From Pseudomonadota bacterium (lineage in GTDB: Bacteria; Myxococcota; Polyangia; GCA-2747355; JACKDQ01), in NCBI GenBank assembly GCA_030591195.1, contig JAUVBO010000161.1, positions 1-6,613 on the forward strand: 6,613 bases of DNA, in the 5' to 3' direction. Position 1 is the stretch's first letter, and each line of letters begins with the position of its first letter. Positions 4,363 through 6,613 of this stretch are shown in pieces. The notes under the pieces are model-generated. The model was not told the DNA's origin. It saw only the letters and a list, made by a program, of their open reading frames with translations, and did no database searches. The translations under genes and the position numbers were made by a program.

Positions 4363-5047
4363 AGTGGGCGGCGGTAGGGTGGTCAGTGATGAAGGCGCGC
4401 AGCGCCTGACGCGAGTCGTCGCGCAGCACCGGCGTGCCGGCCAGCCGGGTCTGCTGGAAGAAGAAGCCCTGGGAGCCGAGGCCCGCGCTGCCGACGATGA
4501 CCTTGGTGGCTGGCCGGTACGACAGGCTCGCCCCCTGGCTGCGACCCAGCGGTATCTCGTCGCGGCGCTCGTTGGCCGGCAAGGCCGCGATCTTGCTCAG
4601 CAGGCCGGCGATGGTCGGATCGGCCTGGCGCAACGTCCGCTGCCGCGCGCGATGCTTGCCGAGCGAGGCCCGCAGGCTACCGAGCACCTGTCGGCTGGTG
4701 GCCTTTGGATTGGCGCGGGCGATGGCCTTGCCCAGGGCGGTGCGATCGGCCGGGGACAGTCGGCCGTTGGCTCCGAGGAAGTAGCCCCTGCGCGAAAACG
4801 GCCGCTCGACGGAGATCACACCACGGCCCGGGCGCAGGGCGATGGTCGTCGAGCGACCACGAATCGCCTCGAAGCGCTCACCGGCGAGCGAGGTGCGCCC
4901 GAGCCGCTGGGCGTTGCGCTCGAGCGTGCGGACCACATCGCGGGGCGAGGGATCCGCCGCTGCCGACCGGTACCAAAGAGTGCTACCGGTCAAGGACAGG
5001 ACGCAAAACAGCGGGACCAGGCCCCGCGAGCCCATTGCTGAACGCAT
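4361..5047 (-). CDS. Secreted basic protein, 228 aa, unknown function
   Basis: The N-terminus is a Sec signal peptide: Arg at 2 and 8, a hydrophobic core at about 10-24 (LVPLFCVLSLTGSTL) and an AAA-D site at 29-32. The mature part is rich in Arg and Ala, has helical segments (ADRTALGKAIARA, 100-112; TIAGLLSKIAAL, 145-156) and ends in a Gly/Phe-rich stretch (VGSAGLGSQGFFFQQ, 185-199). I see no catalytic motif, cysteine pair or known domain. That stretch resembles residues 84-98 of the other secreted protein encoded upstream, so the two might share an ancestral segment. GGGAG 8 bases before the ATG at 5047 supports this start; ATG at 5035 is an alternative. A possible sigma-54-type site lies upstream. 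Export to the periplasm or outside is likely; the role is unknown. Confidence 0.75.
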   Translation of the reverse strand: MRSAMGSRGLVPLFCVLSLTGSTLWYRSAAADPSPRDVVRTLERNAQRLGRTSLAGERFEAIRGRSTTIALRPGRGVISVERPFSRRGYFLGANGRLSPADRTALGKAIARANPKATSRQVLGSLRASLGKHRARQRTLRQADPTIAGLLSKIAALPANERRDEIPLGRSQGASLSYRPATKVIVGSAGLGSQGFFFQQTRLAGTPVLRDDSRQALRAFITDHPTAAH

Positions 5048-5087
5048 GCCGATTTCTCCCTAGCCGAGGTAACCCGGAGAAATGATA

Positions 5088-5103
5088 GGCACAGGACGTG
5101 CCA
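5088..5103 (-). promoter_or_regulatory. Possible sigma-54 promoter or inverted-repeat operator
   Basis: On the minus strand TGGCAC, five bases, then GTGCC gives the GG-N10-GC spacing of sigma-54 promoters, with a full match at -24 and one mismatch in the -12 TTGC. The same bases form a perfect 5-bp inverted repeat (GGCAC/GTGCC), so a repressor or activator site explains them equally well. It lies 41 bases upstream of the ATG at 5047. A TATCAT further down could instead be a housekeeping -10. Confidence 0.25.
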
Positions 5104-5233
5104 CGGCAGCGGGGCCCTAACTGCTTGCAATGAAACGCTGGCGTCTCAAGCCTCGGCGGTGGCTTTCGGAGACCTCGACGAAGCTCGGATGCCCGCGGCG
5201 CCTCTGGCGCGTGGGCCTTGCCATCGAGGCCGC

Positions 5234-5794
5234 TCAGCGACCGCGGCGGGGGATCAGCGGCTCGCCAGCGACGTACCGCTCGCCGAGGGCCCGTACGTCG
5301 GCCCGACGGCCGCCTCCGCCGAGCATTTGCCAGCGCCGCCACTTCTTGTTGTAGATCACCAGCGCGTAGACCGTGGCCACCGCCTTGCGGCGCATCGGTG
5401 ACCAGATCAGGCAGGGCATGAGGTAGGCCGAACCCTGCTTGCCGGCGATGGTGCGGATCTTGTCAAGCTTCGGCCGAAGCAGCCAGCGCCGGCTCTTGCC
5501 CTGGCGATAGAAGCCACGACCAGCCAGGCCGGCCCGGCCCCCGACGAGGGTCTTCTCGTAGCCGAGGGGCAGCCAGCCGCTCTTGAACTGCAGCTCGTTT
5601 TCCTGCCGCACGCCGACGGTCATCCGCGCGAAGGCCCGCTTGATCCCCCGGATCGTCGTCTTGTCGGGGCCGGCCGTCCTGGCCGGGGCCCGCGCTGCCT
5701 GCGGCGCCGCTTCGGCCGCGGGCAGGCAGACCAGCACCAGGCCGGTCAGGCCGAGCGCCGTCGCACCATGCTTCGTCACCAGCCACCGTGTCAT
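5234..5794 (-). CDS. Secreted basic protein, 186 aa, unknown function
   Basis: A clear signal peptide (hydrophobic core at about 10-24, cleavage likely after AEA at 27-29) precedes an Ala/Pro/Arg-rich spacer (30-43) and a compact basic region of about 140 residues. The mature part has an amphipathic start (TTIRGIKRAFARM), a Gly-rich stretch (LVGGRAGLAGRGFYRQ, 83-98), a strand-like hydrophobic segment (AVATVYALVIYN) with one Cys nearby, and a basic C-terminus (IPRRGR). I recognise no domain. The ATG at 5794 overlaps the stop of the beta-helix gene as ATGA, so the two are translationally coupled and probably exported partners or products of one function. I infer a periplasmic or surface role, possibly binding the beta-helix protein or an anionic polymer, from charge and context only. 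Confidence 0.75.
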   Translation of the reverse strand: MTRWLVTKHGATALGLTGLVLVCLPAAEAAPQAARAPARTAGPDKTTIRGIKRAFARMTVGVRQENELQFKSGWLPLGYEKTLVGGRAGLAGRGFYRQGKSRRWLLRPKLDKIRTIAGKQGSAYLMPCLIWSPMRRKAVATVYALVIYNKKWRRWQMLGGGGRRADVRALGERYVAGEPLIPRRGR

Positions 5795-6613
5795 GGGCCG
5801 GCCACCCGTGTCAGATCGGCGCCCACGCCCTGGTAGCTCTTCTGCATGAAGCCGCTGCCGGGATCCTGGCTCGCGCCCGCTCCCTGGCCCGCGTCGGCGT
5901 CGGCGCTGATCGGGCCGACGAAGTCGCCAGCCGATAGCTCGGTCGAGCCCGCCGAGCCGTCGTCGGTGGCGTTGTCGGCGAGCAGACAGTCGCCGAGCTT
6001 GTCCGTCACGCCGGTGCCGGCATCGCCGTCGTGAAGCAGGATCGACAGCGAGCTGCCCGGGTTCCAGACCGTGTTGTGGTGGATCTCGACCCGCCGGGCC
6101 GACTGGTTGCTGAAGGTGGTGTAGCTGCGGATGCCGCGGCCGCCGTCGACGGCCCAGATCAAGTTGTGGCGGATCACGGCGTTGCCGTGGCCGATGACGA
6201 TGCCGGCGATCGAGTACTGGGTGCTGCGGTAGTCGTAGATCCGGTTGTCCTCGATCAGATAGTTGCCGTCGCGGAAGTCCACCGGCTCGATGGCGATGGT
6301 GATCGCGCCGTTGAACTGGTGGGAGCTGTTGGTGATCAGGTTGCCGCGCACCACGTGGTTGTAGCCGTGAGGCTTGAGCTCGATCCCCTCGGCGCCGATC
6401 TGGTCGAGGTGGTTGTAGGCGATGAACACATCGTGGGTGTCGTCGCCGCCGAAGGCGCCGGTGCCGACGTAGATCCCCTCGCCGTAGTGAGCGGTGACCT
6501 GGCCGGTACGGTGCACCTCGTTGCCGATCACGTCGACATGGTCTGACGGGGGCCCGAGGAACTGCTTGCTGCCGTCGTAGGTGTGCTTGCGACCGACGTG
6601 GATCGCCTCCTGG
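5791..6613 (-). CDS. Right-handed parallel beta-helix protein, 5' end missing
   Basis: The reading frame is open from the window edge to the stop at 5791, giving 273 residues of a longer protein whose N-terminus, and any signal peptide, lie outside. Successive short repeats of the PbH1 type are evident, each with Asn or His at turns: VIGNEVHRTGQ, IAYNHLDQIG, VRGNLITNS, IEDNRIYDY, IRHNLIWAV, IHHNTVWNP, ending near ILLHDGD. This is the fold of pectate lyase-like and NosD-like extracellular proteins that bind or cleave polysaccharide; no specific catalytic triad can be assigned from the visible part. The last 50 or so residues are Asp/Gly/Ser-rich and not helical coils (ADADAGQGAGASQDPGSG), a linker-like tail. 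A GTG at 6531 is not the start, because repeat-like sequence continues upstream of it. It is coupled by ATGA to the 186-aa secreted protein gene. Confidence 0.88.
   Translation of the reverse strand, partial: QEAIHVGRKHTYDGSKQFLGPPSDHVDVIGNEVHRTGQVTAHYGEGIYVGTGAFGGDDTHDVFIAYNHLDQIGAEGIELKPHGYNHVVRGNLITNSSHQFNGAITIAIEPVDFRDGNYLIEDNRIYDYRSTQYSIAGIVIGHGNAVIRHNLIWAVDGGRGIRSYTTFSNQSARRVEIHHNTVWNPGSSLSILLHDGDAGTGVTDKLGDCLLADNATDDGSAGSTELSAGDFVGPISADADAGQGAGASQDPGSGFMQKSYQGVGADLTRVAGP

Noticed and set aside
4088..5041. Plus-strand open frame of 317 codons
   Set aside because: Antisense to the S4 and secreted-protein genes; both of those have ribosome binding sites and recognisable features, this frame has none.
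5191..5216. Possible terminator after the 186-aa gene
   Set aside because: GGCGC/GCGCC and GCCC/GGGC pairing is interrupted by an unequal internal loop, and no T-run follows on the minus strand.
6031..6546. Plus-strand open frame of 171 codons rich in Val, Asp and Ala
   Set aside because: Antisense to the beta-helix gene; its composition is the mirror of the repeat codons on the other strand.

Overview
The window is GC-rich bacterial DNA with dense, often translationally coupled genes and strong G/C bias at third codon positions. Several genes recur in Myxococcota and related former Deltaproteobacteria: an ECF sigma factor with a soluble zf-HC2 anti-sigma factor, an arsRM pair, secreted basic proteins of unknown function and a secreted beta-helix protein. 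That placement is an inference from gene style only; no rRNA, tRNA or marker gene is present. I see no mobile element, CRISPR array or RNA gene.

Layout, left to right. At 1-442 a 67-aa orphan gene (minus) has its own candidate promoter, a leader with a GC-rich hairpin, and a near-perfect intrinsic terminator at the window edge. At 443-819 lies a SEC-C zinc-motif gene (minus) that looks frameshifted: its promoter, ribosome binding site and early codons are in one frame, its SEC-C tail in another. Divergent from it, 926-1438 (plus) encodes a double-ACT protein of the GcvR type. It converges, with one base between stop codons, on an arsenic operon at 1440-2743 (minus): arsR followed by arsM, joined by an ATGA overlap and expressed from a promoter whose start region carries a perfect inverted repeat, the likely ArsR operator.

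From 2980 (plus) comes the second regulatory unit: a consensus -10 box, a 48-aa Cys-X2-Cys-His-His-His miniprotein, an ECF sigma factor and a zf-HC2 anti-sigma factor, with the three genes overlapping or nearly touching. It converges on a YaaA/YbcJ-like S4 RNA-binding protein gene (4084-4302, minus). The gap contains three perfect copies of a 14-bp repeat that put a TAG stop in all six reading frames.

The right third (4361-6613, minus) encodes exported proteins: a 228-aa and a 186-aa basic secreted protein of unknown function, and the C-terminal part of a right-handed parallel beta-helix protein that runs off the window. The beta-helix gene and the 186-aa gene overlap by ATGA.

Two units have a readable logic. 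ArsR should release the promoter when trivalent arsenic binds, giving ArsM, which methylates arsenic; both proteins are unusually rich in cysteine pairs. The sigma/anti-sigma unit looks like a cytosolic stress switch, and its leading miniprotein, which I do not recognise, is the most interesting unexplained gene here.
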